The notes beneath the pieces were generated by a model. The model saw nothing but the letters and a program-made list of their open reading frames with translations. It had not been told where the DNA came from and did not search any database. From NCBI GenBank assembly GCA_910587045.1, contig CAJULG010000002.1, forward strand, positions 275,132 through 339,131: DNA of 64,000 nt, written 5' to 3'. Every line of letters begins with the position of its first letter. Position 1 is the stretch's first letter. Below are positions 8,682 through 17,722 of the stretch, one piece after another. The translations under genes were made by a program, and so were the position numbers. The stretch comes from an uncultured Lachnospiraceae bacterium. Its GTDB lineage: Bacteria; Bacillota; Clostridia; Lachnospirales; Lachnospiraceae.

Positions 8682-10352
8682 ATGAAAACGGACATAGAGA
8701 TCGCACAGGAGGCGGAATTAAGGCCCATTGAGGAGATTGCAGCAAAGCTGGACATCCGTGCAGATGAACTGGAGCTATACGGAAAGTATAAGGCAAAACT
8801 CAGTGATGAACTGCTGGAACGGGTGCAGGAGGAACCGAATGGAAAGCTGATCCTGGTAACGGCCATTAACCCTACTCCGGCAGGTGAGGGAAAGACAACA
8901 GTTACCGTGGGACTGGGACAGGCATTCGGACGTCTGAACAAGAAAGCCGTCATTGCGCTGCGGGAGCCCTCCCTTGGCCCCTGCTTTGGCATTAAGGGTG
9001 GTGCAGCAGGCGGCGGCCATTCCCAGGTGGTTCCCATGGAGGATCTGAATCTTCATTTTACCGGTGATTTTCATGCAGTAACATCTGCCAATAATCTGCT
9101 GGCTGCTATGCTGGATAATCATCTGCAGCAGGGAAATGAACTGGGAATCGATCCGAAGCAGATTGTCTGGAAGCGCTGTCTTGACATGAATGATCGCGCC
9201 CTTCGTAATATTATTGTAGGAATGGGCGGGAAGATGGATGGTGTGGTCCGGCAGGATGGCTTTGATATAACCGTCGCTTCCGAGATCATGGCAATTCTAT
9301 GTCTGGCGGAAGATATACAGGACTTATCCCGACGCCTGGGCCGGATAATTGTTGCATATAATTATAGCGGAGATCCGGTTACTGCTGAGGATCTGCATGC
9401 AGTAGGAGCCATGACTGCTTTATTAAAGGATGCCATGAAGCCAAACCTGATCCAGACTCTGGAACACACACCGGCCATTATCCATGGTGGCCCGTTTGCC
9501 AATATTGCCCATGGCTGTAACAGTGTGCGGGCGACCAAGGCGGCATTGCGGCTGGCGGATTATGTGATAACGGAGGCCGGCTTTGGTGCTGATCTGGGAG
9601 CGGAAAAGTTCCTGGATATCAAGTGTCGTCAGGCAGGACTGCAGCCGGATGCGGTTGTGCTGGTAGCAACTGTACGGGCATTGAAGTATAATGGCGGATT
9701 GGATAAGAGTGAACTGAATACAGAGAATATTGATGCTTTAAGCCGGGGAATTGTCAATCTGGAGAAGCATATTGAGAATCTGAAGAAGTTTGGCGTACCG
9801 ATTGTTGTAACACTGAACCGGTTTGTAACGGATAGTGAGGCGGAGTTGGTCTTTGTAAAGAACTTCTGTGAGGAGCGGGATTGTGCATTTTCACTGGCGG
9901 AAGTATGGGAGCATGGCGGTGAGGGAGGAATAGCGTTGGCTGAGACTGTACTTCATACGTTAGAGACAACAGAAAGCCATTATGCACCGTTATATGCGGA
10001 TGAATTAAGTATCGAAGAAAAGATAGAAACTGTTGCCAGCGGGATCTATGGTGCCGGCAGTGTTGTCTATACACCGGCGGCAAAAAAGGCCATCGAGCGT
10101 ATCACTGCTCTTGGCTATGGGAATCTGCCCGTCTGTATGGCAAAGAATCAATATTCCTTATCAGACGATCCGAAACGACTTGGTCGTCCATCCGGCTTTG
10201 AACTTACAGTCCGGGAGGTATACGTCAGCGCCGGTGCGGGCTTTGTAGTTGCCATAACCGGAACTGTTATGACGATGCCGGGGCTTCCGAAGCACCCGGC
10301 GGCAGAGGGGATCGCAGTAGATGAAACCGGCAGGATCAAAGGACTGTTCTAA
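8682..10352 (+). CDS. fhs: Formate-tetrahydrofolate ligase
   Basis: Joins formate to tetrahydrofolate using ATP, giving 10-formyl-THF for purines, formyl-Met and, in acetogens, the methyl branch of the Wood-Ljungdahl pathway. The 556 residues match the family length. The phosphate-binding loop TPAGEGKTT is near residue 66-74, the REPSLGPCFGIKGGAAGGG motif near 88-106, and the C-terminus carries the usual MPGLPKHPAA stretch. It is directly followed by folD, so the two consecutive THF one-carbon enzymes are encoded as a pair. The pair lies inside a run otherwise made of division, translation and membrane genes. Confidence 0.97.
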   Translation: MKTDIEIAQEAELRPIEEIAAKLDIRADELELYGKYKAKLSDELLERVQEEPNGKLILVTAINPTPAGEGKTTVTVGLGQAFGRLNKKAVIALREPSLGPCFGIKGGAAGGGHSQVVPMEDLNLHFTGDFHAVTSANNLLAAMLDNHLQQGNELGIDPKQIVWKRCLDMNDRALRNIIVGMGGKMDGVVRQDGFDITVASEIMAILCLAEDIQDLSRRLGRIIVAYNYSGDPVTAEDLHAVGAMTALLKDAMKPNLIQTLEHTPAIIHGGPFANIAHGCNSVRATKAALRLADYVITEAGFGADLGAEKFLDIKCRQAGLQPDAVVLVATVRALKYNGGLDKSELNTENIDALSRGIVNLEKHIENLKKFGVPIVVTLNRFVTDSEAELVFVKNFCEERDCAFSLAEVWEHGGEGGIALAETVLHTLETTESHYAPLYADELSIEEKIETVASGIYGAGSVVYTPAAKKAIERITALGYGNLPVCMAKNQYSLSDDPKRLGRPSGFELTVREVYVSAGAGFVVAITGTVMTMPGLPKHPAAEGIAVDETGRIKGLF

Positions 10353-10428
10353 CAGTCGGCAGCCGGAAAGAAGTGGAGCAGCGATCAGGAGTAAATAAAA
10401 CAGATAGAGAAGATACAGGAGGAGGCCT

Positions 10429-11277
10429 ATGGCACAGGTAATTGACGGGAAGCGGATTTCCCGGGAGATCAAGGATGAATTAAAGAAGCAGGTAGCAGCA
10501 TACAGGGAACAGGGAACGGAGATCGCCCTTGCCGTGATCCAGGTGGGACAGGATCCGGCATCTACCGTATATGTAGGGAATAAGAAAAAGGCATGTGAAT
10601 ATATAGGGATCCGTTCTGCGGCTTATGAACTGCCGGAGGAGACAACAGAGGAGGAACTGTTGGAACTGATCGGAAAACTGAATCGGGATGCTTCCATCTA
10701 CGGGATTCTGGTACAGCTGCCGCTTCCAAAGCAAATAAACGAGGATCACATTATTCAGGCGATCGCTCCGGAGAAGGATGTAGACGGGTTCCATCCCCAG
10801 AGCGTGGGCCGGCTGAGTATCGGACAGCCAGGTTTCGTATCCTGTACGCCGGCCGGGATCATTCAGCTGTTAAAGCGGAGTGATATTCCTATTGAGGGAA
10901 AGGAATGTGTAGTCATTGGCAGAAGCAATATTGTAGGAAAACCGATGGCCCTGTTATTGCTGCGGGAGAATGGAACCGTAACGATCTGTCATTCGAAAAC
11001 GCAGAATATAAAAGAGATCACCCGGCGGGCGGATATTCTGGTGGCTGCGGTAGGGAGACCAAAGATGATCGATGCTTCCTATGTGAAGGAGGGGGCAGTA
11101 GTCATTGATGTGGGAATCCATCGGGATGCAGATAATAAGCTTTGCGGTGATGTGGACTTCGATTCAGTTGCACCGGTTGCAGGTGCCATTACTCCGGTTC
11201 CGGGCGGCGTGGGACCTATGACCATTGCCATGCTGATGCATAACTGCGTTGAGGCGGTAGAGCTTCGAAAGGGTTAG
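10429..11277 (+). CDS. folD: Bifunctional methylene-THF dehydrogenase/methenyl-THF cyclohydrolase
   Basis: Interconverts 5,10-methylene-, 5,10-methenyl- and 10-formyl-THF with NADP. The 282-residue protein shows the substrate motif YVGNKKKACEYIG (Lys near 50 is the catalytic residue), the QLPLPKQ signature near 98-104, the nucleotide-binding VIGRSNIVGKPMA stretch near 162-174, and the C-terminal PVPGGVGPMT motif. GGAGGAGG before the ATG is a strong ribosome binding site. It lies 76 bp after fhs and 15 bp before rimO. Confidence 0.97.
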   Translation: MAQVIDGKRISREIKDELKKQVAAYREQGTEIALAVIQVGQDPASTVYVGNKKKACEYIGIRSAAYELPEETTEEELLELIGKLNRDASIYGILVQLPLPKQINEDHIIQAIAPEKDVDGFHPQSVGRLSIGQPGFVSCTPAGIIQLLKRSDIPIEGKECVVIGRSNIVGKPMALLLLRENGTVTICHSKTQNIKEITRRADILVAAVGRPKMIDASYVKEGAVVIDVGIHRDADNKLCGDVDFDSVAPVAGAITPVPGGVGPMTIAMLMHNCVEAVELRKG

Positions 11278-11292
11278 AAAGAGGAACCAAGG

Positions 11293-12630
11293 ATGAATAT
11301 TTTGTTTGTTTCCCTGGGGTGTGATAAGAATCTGGTGGATAGTGAGGTCATGCTTCATCTGTTAAAGGAACAGGGCTATGATATAACCAATGAGGAACAG
11401 GAGGCAGATGCAGCAGTTGTGAACACGTGCTGCTTCATTCACGATGCCAAGGAGGAAAGTATAAACACTATACTGGAACTGGCGGATCTGAAGCGGACGG
11501 CAAGGCTGAAGGCATTGATCGTGACCGGCTGTCTGGCACAGCGATACCAGAAGGAAATTCAGGAGGAGATCCCGGAAGTGGATGCCATTCTTGGCGCTGC
11601 GAATATTGATGATATCGCAGCAGTGGTGGGAGAAGCGCTTGGGGGGAAGAAGATGATCTGCAGCAGGGACATACAGTATTTACCGAAGGGGCTGACGGAT
11701 CGCCTGGTCACGACAGGAACTGCCATGGCGTATTTGAAAATTGCTGAAGGCTGCAGTAAATATTGTACGTATTGTATTATTCCGTATCTTCGTGGACACT
11801 ATAGAAGTATTCCAATGGAAGAGATACTGGAAGCTGCCGGTAAGCTGGCCGCGGCAGGCTATAAAGAGCTGGTGCTGGTTGCACAGGAGACGACACTGTA
11901 CGGGCAGGATCTGTATGGAGAGAAACGTCTCCCTCAGTTACTGGAGGCATTAAGCCGGATAGACGGAATCCGGTGGCTTCGTCTGTTGTACTGTTATCCG
12001 GAGGAGATTACGGATGAACTGATTCAGACCATGGCAGAGAATCCGAAGATCTGTCACTATATTGATATGCCGATCCAGCATTCTGAGGATGAGATCCTGA
12101 AAGCTATGGGCAGGCGTACCAACCGGAAGCAGATCCTGGATGTGATCCGGCGCCTGCGGACTGCCATGCCGGATCTTGTGCTGCGGACGACTTTGATTAC
12201 CGGATTTCCGGGAGAGACGAGGGAACAGCATGAGGCATTGCTTCAATTCGTGGATGAGACAGAGTTTGAACGTTTAGGAGTATTTCCGTATTCGCCGGAG
12301 GAAGGGACCAGAGCGGCAGAGTTTCCGGATCCGGTGGATGAGGCAGTGAAGGAGCAGCGGCAGCGGGAGATCATGCTGCTCCAGCAGGAGGTATCCTATG
12401 ATAATAATCAGCGTATGATCGGCAGAATCCTGGAGGTTCTGATAGAGGGATATCTGTATGAGGAATCGGTATATATCGGACGTTCCTACCGGGAGGCACC
12501 CGGTGTAGACGGCTATATTTTTGTATCTTCTGCAGAGGAGATCCTTTCCGGTGATATGGTGAAGGTCCGGATTACAGATGCGAATGAATATGATCTGATT
12601 GGGGAGGTAGTATATGAATTTACCGAATAA
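11293..12630 (+). CDS. rimO: Ribosomal protein uS12 methylthiotransferase RimO
   Basis: Radical-SAM enzyme that adds a methylthio group to a conserved Asp of ribosomal protein S12. Three domains are visible in 445 residues: the N-terminal UPF0004 domain with three cluster cysteines (SLGCDKNLVDSE; NTCCFIH; TGCLAQRY), the radical SAM core with CSKYCTYC near residues 153-160, and a C-terminal TRAM domain. The start wording MNILFVSLGCDKNLVDSE separates RimO from the tRNA enzyme MiaB. Its last 17 bases overlap pgsA, indicating translational coupling. Confidence 0.95.
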   Translation: MNILFVSLGCDKNLVDSEVMLHLLKEQGYDITNEEQEADAAVVNTCCFIHDAKEESINTILELADLKRTARLKALIVTGCLAQRYQKEIQEEIPEVDAILGAANIDDIAAVVGEALGGKKMICSRDIQYLPKGLTDRLVTTGTAMAYLKIAEGCSKYCTYCIIPYLRGHYRSIPMEEILEAAGKLAAAGYKELVLVAQETTLYGQDLYGEKRLPQLLEALSRIDGIRWLRLLYCYPEEITDELIQTMAENPKICHYIDMPIQHSEDEILKAMGRRTNRKQILDVIRRLRTAMPDLVLRTTLITGFPGETREQHEALLQFVDETEFERLGVFPYSPEEGTRAAEFPDPVDEAVKEQRQREIMLLQQEVSYDNNQRMIGRILEVLIEGYLYEESVYIGRSYREAPGVDGYIFVSSAEEILSGDMVKVRITDANEYDLIGEVVYEFTE

Positions 12631-13189
12631 GCTTACGATTTTCAGGGTGATCCTGATACCCTTTTTTCTGGTGGCACTCATGCTTCCCATGATACCTGCG
12701 GGAAAATGGATCGCAGTCGGAATCTTTATACTGGCCAGCCTGACTGATTTATTCGACGGCAGGCTGGCCAGAAAATATAATATGGTCACCGATTTCGGTA
12801 AATTTATGGATCCTCTGGCAGACAAGCTTCTGGTTTGCTCTGCCATGATCGCTCTGATCGAAATGAACCGGATCCCGGCCTGGGTGGTCATTGTCATCAT
12901 TGCCCGGGAATTCATTATCAGCGGCTTCCGGCTGGTGGCATCCGATCAGGGAACCGTGATCGCAGCCAGTTATTGGGGAAAAGTAAAAACCACGTTTCAG
13001 ATGCTGATGGTGATCCTGCTGATCACAGACTTAAGTGCGGATATTCCGTCCGCTTCCGGGATCATTATTCTGACGGAACAGATACTTATTTACAGTTCAC
13101 TGCTCCTGACCGTGATTTCCCTGGTGGATTATCTGGTTAAGAATCGCGGAGTATTATCAGAACAGAAAAAGGACGGAGATCAGATATGA
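12614..13189 (+). CDS. pgsA: CDP-diacylglycerol-glycerol-3-phosphate 3-phosphatidyltransferase
   Basis: Makes phosphatidylglycerol phosphate, the committed step to anionic phospholipids. The 191-residue membrane protein carries the full CDP-alcohol phosphotransferase motif D-G-x2-A-R-x8-G-x3-D-x3-D starting at Asp48 (DGRLAR) and ending in FMDPLAD. About five hydrophobic segments are present. It overlaps rimO by 17 bases and the next gene by ATGA, so the three are surely one transcript. The rimO-pgsA-cinA order is common in Clostridia, usually followed by recA, which is absent here. Confidence 0.95.
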   Translation: MNLPNKLTIFRVILIPFFLVALMLPMIPAGKWIAVGIFILASLTDLFDGRLARKYNMVTDFGKFMDPLADKLLVCSAMIALIEMNRIPAWVVIVIIAREFIISGFRLVASDQGTVIAASYWGKVKTTFQMLMVILLITDLSADIPSASGIIILTEQILIYSSLLLTVISLVDYLVKNRGVLSEQKKDGDQI

Positions 13190-13716
13190 AAATGAATGTT
13201 CCGATCATATCAGTGGAAGAAGGGGCTGATATTGAAGTCAGGGCAGTGGAACTGCTTGCAAAACGAGGACTTACCATTACCACAGCAGAATCCTGTACCG
13301 GAGGCCTGCTTGCCGGGCGTCTTGTAAATGTGGCAGGCGCCTCCGGGGTCTTTGGCAGAGGCTTTGTAACCTATGCAAATGAAGCAAAGGAGGAGGAGCT
13401 GGGCGTAAAGAAGTCTACGCTGGCCAGGCATGGGGCAGTCTCAAAGCAGACGGTAAAGCAGATGGCAAGAGGAGCGGCGGCACATGCAAAGGCGGATGTT
13501 GCCATAGCCGTGACCGGACTGGCAGGACCGGAGGGCGGAACACCGGAACAGCCGGTGGGCCTGGTTTATATCGGCATATATTATCTGGACAGGGTATATT
13601 GGCAGGAATGTCATTTTAGCGGTACCCGGATGCAGATCCGGCAGGCGGCTGTTGTGAACAGCCTGCATTTTTTAATTGCATTATTTGGTTGTAATCCAGA
13701 GATTAAAGGTGTATAA
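13186..13716 (+). CDS. CinA C-terminal domain protein (nicotinamide-nucleotide amidase-like)
   Basis: A 176-residue stand-alone version of the CinA C-terminal domain (PncC family), which in other bacteria hydrolyses nicotinamide mononucleotide to nicotinate mononucleotide and ammonia. Conserved stretches are TTAESCTGGLLA near 28-39, GFVTYANEAKEE near 62-73 and VTGLAGPEGGTPEQPVGLVY near 106-125. The N-terminal molybdopterin-binding-like half of full CinA is missing, which is normal for many homologues. The start overlaps the pgsA stop by ATGA. Confidence 0.88.
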   Translation: MKMNVPIISVEEGADIEVRAVELLAKRGLTITTAESCTGGLLAGRLVNVAGASGVFGRGFVTYANEAKEEELGVKKSTLARHGAVSKQTVKQMARGAAAHAKADVAIAVTGLAGPEGGTPEQPVGLVYIGIYYLDRVYWQECHFSGTRMQIRQAAVVNSLHFLIALFGCNPEIKGV

Positions 13717-13796
13717 TAACCCTGTTTGATTTCTGTCTTTTAATAAGAAAGGACAGGAACGAACCAACAAAATAAAACACAAAGGAAGTATGAATT

Positions 13797-15176
13797 ATGG
13801 GTGAGAGTGTGAAAAAGACTGGAGGCTGGCGGACCAATAAATGGGTGCGTGCAGCAATTCCTGCATTGTTGCTTCATTGCAGTATCGGTACTGTTTACTG
13901 CTGGTCGATCTTTAGCCAGGAAATCGCGGATTACATTGGTTTTTCCAAGGGTGCTACCGAGTGGGCATTCAGCTTTGCGATATTCTTCCTGGGTATGTCC
14001 GCAGCATTTTTAGGCAATGTAGTGGAGAAGGATATACATAAGTCCTCATTGATCGCTGCAATCTGTTTTGCTGCAGGTATGGCGGGTACCGGATTCTTTA
14101 TTTACTATGGCGGCCTGCATCAGGGCAGTATGCTGGCGCTGATCGGAATCTATCTCTGCTATGGTCTGATCATGGGAATCGGTCTTGGTACCGGATATTT
14201 ATCTCCGGTGAAGACCCTGATGCTCTGGTTTGAGGATCGGAAAGGGCTTGCAACCGGACTGGCAGTAGCCGGCTTCGGTGCTGCAAAGGCAATCGCCAGC
14301 CCGATCATGCAGTCCATGTTGAAGAACTTAGGCGAGGGCGGTATCTACAAGATGTTTCTGATTCTGGCAGTGGTATATTTCGTTATGATGTTCGTCGGAC
14401 ATCTTCTGTTAAAGAAGCCGGAGGGCTGGCATGAACCACAGAAGCAGGAAAAGGGACAGGGAATCTTTGCGGTGATCAAATCGAAGCCGATTGCCAATTA
14501 TATCGGTATCTGGCTTATGTTCTACATTAATATCACCTGTGGCCTGGCATTGATCTCGCAGGAAAAAATGATCGTAAAGTGTATTGGTCTGGCAGGTGCG
14601 GCAGGTATTATTTCTACCATATCCGCGGTATTTAATGCAGGCGGCCGGCTTGGTTTTTCTGCATGGGCGGATAAGATGAAGGACCGGAATACGATCTATA
14701 AGCTGATCTTTATTTTATCCATTGCATTTACGGGAATTGTTATCTTAACCGGCGGTATTAAGAACGGAGAGGGCAATCTGCTCCTGACGATTCTGGTACT
14801 TGGCCTGATCTTTGTTGTCAATGCCGGTTACGGCGGCGGATTCTCCAATGTACCGACGCTGCTATCCGACCATTATGGCATGAGCAATATCAGTGCCATT
14901 CACGGAATTACATTATCCGCATGGGCATTTGCCGGATTGACCGGTAATCAGCTGGCAACCTGGATCGTGAATCGCTTCGGAACGCCGGTACAGATCGAAC
15001 ATGCCCTTGCAGACGGTTCCGTAGAACTGCTGACCGTGAATCCGACAGGATATCAATATGTGTTGTATGCTACCGTTGTGCTTTATATTCTGGCACTGAT
15101 CGTCTGTCTGGTTATGGTGCGGCCGACCGATAAAGCGCTGGCGGCAAAGCAGGCAAAGAAATCTGCACAGGCATAA
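13797..15176 (+). CDS. MFS transporter, OFA (oxalate/formate antiporter) family
   Basis: A 459-residue polytopic protein with about 12 membrane segments. The N-terminal GTVYCWSIFSQE stretch and the conserved GIGLGTGYLSPVKTLMLWF region near 120-140 place it in the OFA group of the major facilitator superfamily, which exchanges small carboxylates. The substrate cannot be told from sequence; many Clostridia annotate such genes as formate/oxalate or monocarboxylate carriers. It has an AAAGGAAG site and no metabolic partner next to it, although DAHP synthase follows after 28 bp. Confidence 0.85.
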   Translation: MGESVKKTGGWRTNKWVRAAIPALLLHCSIGTVYCWSIFSQEIADYIGFSKGATEWAFSFAIFFLGMSAAFLGNVVEKDIHKSSLIAAICFAAGMAGTGFFIYYGGLHQGSMLALIGIYLCYGLIMGIGLGTGYLSPVKTLMLWFEDRKGLATGLAVAGFGAAKAIASPIMQSMLKNLGEGGIYKMFLILAVVYFVMMFVGHLLLKKPEGWHEPQKQEKGQGIFAVIKSKPIANYIGIWLMFYINITCGLALISQEKMIVKCIGLAGAAGIISTISAVFNAGGRLGFSAWADKMKDRNTIYKLIFILSIAFTGIVILTGGIKNGEGNLLLTILVLGLIFVVNAGYGGGFSNVPTLLSDHYGMSNISAIHGITLSAWAFAGLTGNQLATWIVNRFGTPVQIEHALADGSVELLTVNPTGYQYVLYATVVLYILALIVCLVMVRPTDKALAAKQAKKSAQA

Positions 15177-15204
15177 GAAAACCTGTAAAGGATAGGAGAA
15201 GACC

Positions 15205-16233
15205 ATGAGTTTACATTTAATAAAAAAAGTACCCACTGCGCAGGAATTACAGGATATGCTTCCGATGACAGAGGAACTGAAGCAGATAAAGTCGGAACGG
15301 GATGCCAGGATCCGGGAGGTATTTACCGGAGAGTCTGATCAGTTTTTAATGATCATTGGTCCCTGCTCGGCAGATAACGAGACTGCAGTGTTGGACTATG
15401 TGACCCGTTTAGCTGAGGTACAGGAGGAAGTGAAGGACAAGATTCTGATCATTCCCCGGATCTATACCAACAAACCAAGGACCACAGGAGCCGGTTATAA
15501 GGGTATGCTGCATCAGCCGGATCCGGAAAAGGCCCCGGATCTGTTTGAGGGTGTCAAGGCCATCCGGAAGATGCATATTGACGCGATCCGGGCTACCGGA
15601 CTGACTGCCGCAGATGAGATGTTATATTCCGAGAACTGGCAGTATCTGGAGGACATCCTTTCCTATGTCGCCATCGGAGCAAGAAGTGTGGAGGATCAGC
15701 AGCACAGGATCGTGACCTCCGGCATGAATATTCCGGCGGGCATGAAGAATCCGACCAGTGGAGATCTGACTGTAATGATGAACTCCTGTCTGGCAGGACA
15801 GATGAAGCATACTTTTTTGTATACCGGCTGGGAAACCAAGTCGGACGGGAATGATCTGGTGCATTGTATCCTGCGGGGTGCGGTGAATAAGCATGGACAG
15901 TCCATTTCCAATTATCATTATGAGGATCTGATGCTGCTGGTGGATTTATATCAGAAGTTTGAATTAAAGAATCCTGCCTGCATTGTAGATGCCAATCATA
16001 ACAATTCCGGTAAGCAGTGGGCAGAACAGCCGCGTATTGTTAAAGAGGTTCTGCACAGTATGCGTCATTCGGCTGACATTCGGAAACTGGTAAAGGGTGT
16101 TATGGTAGAAAGCTATATTGAGGATGGCAATCAGCCGATTGATGGGGGATGTTATGGAAAGTCTATTACCGATCCATGCCTGGGCTGGGAGAAGTCCAGA
16201 GAGCTGATCCTGGAAGTGGCAGAATTACTGTAA
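15205..16233 (+). CDS. aroF: 3-deoxy-7-phosphoheptulonate synthase (DAHP synthase, type I)
   Basis: First step of the shikimate pathway, condensing phosphoenolpyruvate and erythrose 4-phosphate. The 342-residue protein is of the AroF/G/H type: IIGPCSADN near 50-58 (metal Cys), PRIYTNKPRTT near 90-100, GARSVEDQQHR near 160-170, and IVDANHNNSGKQ near 261-272 with the metal-binding His. Family members are usually inhibited by an aromatic amino acid, but the effector cannot be read here. The symbol is generic: aroF, aroG or aroH cannot be distinguished. A strong terminator follows. Confidence 0.93.
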   Translation: MSLHLIKKVPTAQELQDMLPMTEELKQIKSERDARIREVFTGESDQFLMIIGPCSADNETAVLDYVTRLAEVQEEVKDKILIIPRIYTNKPRTTGAGYKGMLHQPDPEKAPDLFEGVKAIRKMHIDAIRATGLTAADEMLYSENWQYLEDILSYVAIGARSVEDQQHRIVTSGMNIPAGMKNPTSGDLTVMMNSCLAGQMKHTFLYTGWETKSDGNDLVHCILRGAVNKHGQSISNYHYEDLMLLVDLYQKFELKNPACIVDANHNNSGKQWAEQPRIVKEVLHSMRHSADIRKLVKGVMVESYIEDGNQPIDGGCYGKSITDPCLGWEKSRELILEVAELL

Positions 16234-16277
16234 GGATGATTTGTGACAGGATATCATTTTGAAATCTGTATGAATGT

Positions 16278-16333
16278 AAGACCATTGTTTCATGAAATGC
16301 AGGAGCAGATTCGTGAGAGAATGGTCTTTTTTT
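16278..16333 (+). terminator. Rho-independent terminator after DAHP synthase
   Basis: Perfect arms AAGACCATT and AATGGTCTT are followed by a T tract. The 33-base loop contains a further small palindrome, TTTCATGAAA. Confidence 0.8.
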
Positions 16334-16334
16334 C

Positions 16335-16359
16335 GCAAAACCCGCAAAGCGCGTTTTGC
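16335..16359. other. Second hairpin directly after the terminator
   Basis: GCAAAAC pairs with GTTTTGC and, inside it, CGC pairs with GCG around an AAA loop, with one C-C mismatch between. It sits right after the T tract of the preceding terminator and may be a back-up terminator or an operator. Between it and the DUF1015 gene the sequence is AT-rich promoter DNA. Confidence 0.45.
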
Positions 16360-16395
16360 ACGGTTTAACAAAATTATTACTAAATTTTATTTTAC

Positions 16396-16424
16396 TTGGA
16401 TTTTTTCTCTATATGATGTAAAAT
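16396..16424 (+). promoter_or_regulatory. Sigma-A promoter for the DUF1015-glgB-mscS run
   Basis: -35 TTGGAT at 16396-16401, a 17-bp spacer, and -10 TAAAAT at 16419-16424, located 54 bp before the chosen start codon at 16478. Confidence 0.65.
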
Positions 16425-16477
16425 ATCTATATCTGAAATATACATAATGGAGTAATATGCAAAGGAGACAGGAAGAT

Positions 16478-17710
16478 ATGGCAGAAATAAAGGCATTCCA
16501 GGGATTTCGCCCGAGAGCGGAGCTTGCCGCAAGGGTTGCAGCCCTGCCTTATGATGTATATAACCGGAGTGAAGCGAAGGCAGAGGTAGAACGGGAACCC
16601 CTGTCATTCTTAAGGGTTGACCGTGCGGAGACACAGTTTGCAGATACCGTGGATCTGTATTCGCCGGCTGTTTATGCAAAGGCGAAGGAATTATTGGATA
16701 CCATGATCCGGGATGGTATTTATATACAGGAAGAGAAAGCAGTGTATTATATATATGAATTGACGATGGAGGGACGTTCCCAGACCGGGATCGTAGCCTG
16801 CGCATCTATTGATGATTATCAGGAGAATGTCATACGGAAGCATGAGAATACCAGAGAAGAGAAGGAATTGGACCGGATCCGTCATGTGGATGCCTGTAAT
16901 GCACAGACCGGACCGATTTTTCTGGCTTATCGGGCGAAGAAGATGATAGATGATGTGGTTGCCCGGGTAAAGCTGTCTTCTCCAGTGTATCAGTTTAACT
17001 CGGAGGACGGGATCGGACATGCTGTCTGGGTCATTGATACAGATTTTGATATTGAGCAGATCCGGGAAGGCTTCCGGCAGGTGGAACGGATCTATATTGC
17101 AGACGGACACCACCGTGCCGCCTCTGCTGTCAAAGTGGGATTAAAGCGGCGGGCAGAGCATCCGGATTATGACGGGACAGAGGAATTCAATTATTTTTTA
17201 TCAGTGCTGTTTCCGCATGATCAGCTTATGATCATGCCCTATAACCGTGTGATCCGGGATCTGGCGGGCATGACAGAAGAAGCATTCATAGAACGTCTGC
17301 GGGAAAGCTTTGAAATACAGGAAGTGGATGCGCCGTTTTCTCCGGCATTCAAGTCGGAATTCGGTATGTATCTGAATCATAGATGGTATCATCTGAAAGC
17401 CCATCCGGATATCTGTCCGGATGATCCGGTAGAAGGACTGGATGTTTCTATTTTGCAGCATGAAATATTTGAAAAGCTATTACATATATCTGACCCCCGT
17501 ACAGACAAGCGGATTGATTTTGTCGGCGGGATTCGTGGCTTAAAGGAATTGGAGCGGCGGGCAGATGAAGATATGTGCCTTGCCTTCTCCATGTATCCAA
17601 CCTCCATTTTGGAGCTGTTCTGTGTGGCGGATGCCGGACAGTTGATGCCCCCAAAGTCTACATGGTTTGAACCGAAGCTTCGAAGCGGAATATTTATTCA
17701 CCAGTTATAA
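16478..17710 (+). CDS. DUF1015 family protein (ParB/SerK-like)
   Basis: A 410-residue cytoplasmic protein of the DUF1015 (COG4198) family. The start at 16478 is chosen because AAAGGAGA lies 10 bases upstream; an earlier in-frame ATG at 16457 has no such site. Typical N-terminal features are AFQGFRP and ALPYDVYN. The motif DGHHRAASA at residues 209-217 resembles the G-x-H-R loop of ParB-like nucleotide-binding domains and of free serine kinases such as archaeal SerK. A kinase role, for instance on serine, is therefore possible but not shown by this sequence. Such genes often lie near serine biosynthesis genes; none is visible here, and glgB follows after 12 bp. Confidence 0.8.
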   Translation: MAEIKAFQGFRPRAELAARVAALPYDVYNRSEAKAEVEREPLSFLRVDRAETQFADTVDLYSPAVYAKAKELLDTMIRDGIYIQEEKAVYYIYELTMEGRSQTGIVACASIDDYQENVIRKHENTREEKELDRIRHVDACNAQTGPIFLAYRAKKMIDDVVARVKLSSPVYQFNSEDGIGHAVWVIDTDFDIEQIREGFRQVERIYIADGHHRAASAVKVGLKRRAEHPDYDGTEEFNYFLSVLFPHDQLMIMPYNRVIRDLAGMTEEAFIERLRESFEIQEVDAPFSPAFKSEFGMYLNHRWYHLKAHPDICPDDPVEGLDVSILQHEIFEKLLHISDPRTDKRIDFVGGIRGLKELERRADEDMCLAFSMYPTSILELFCVADAGQLMPPKSTWFEPKLRSGIFIHQL

Positions 17711-17722
17711 GGGGGAAAAGGA

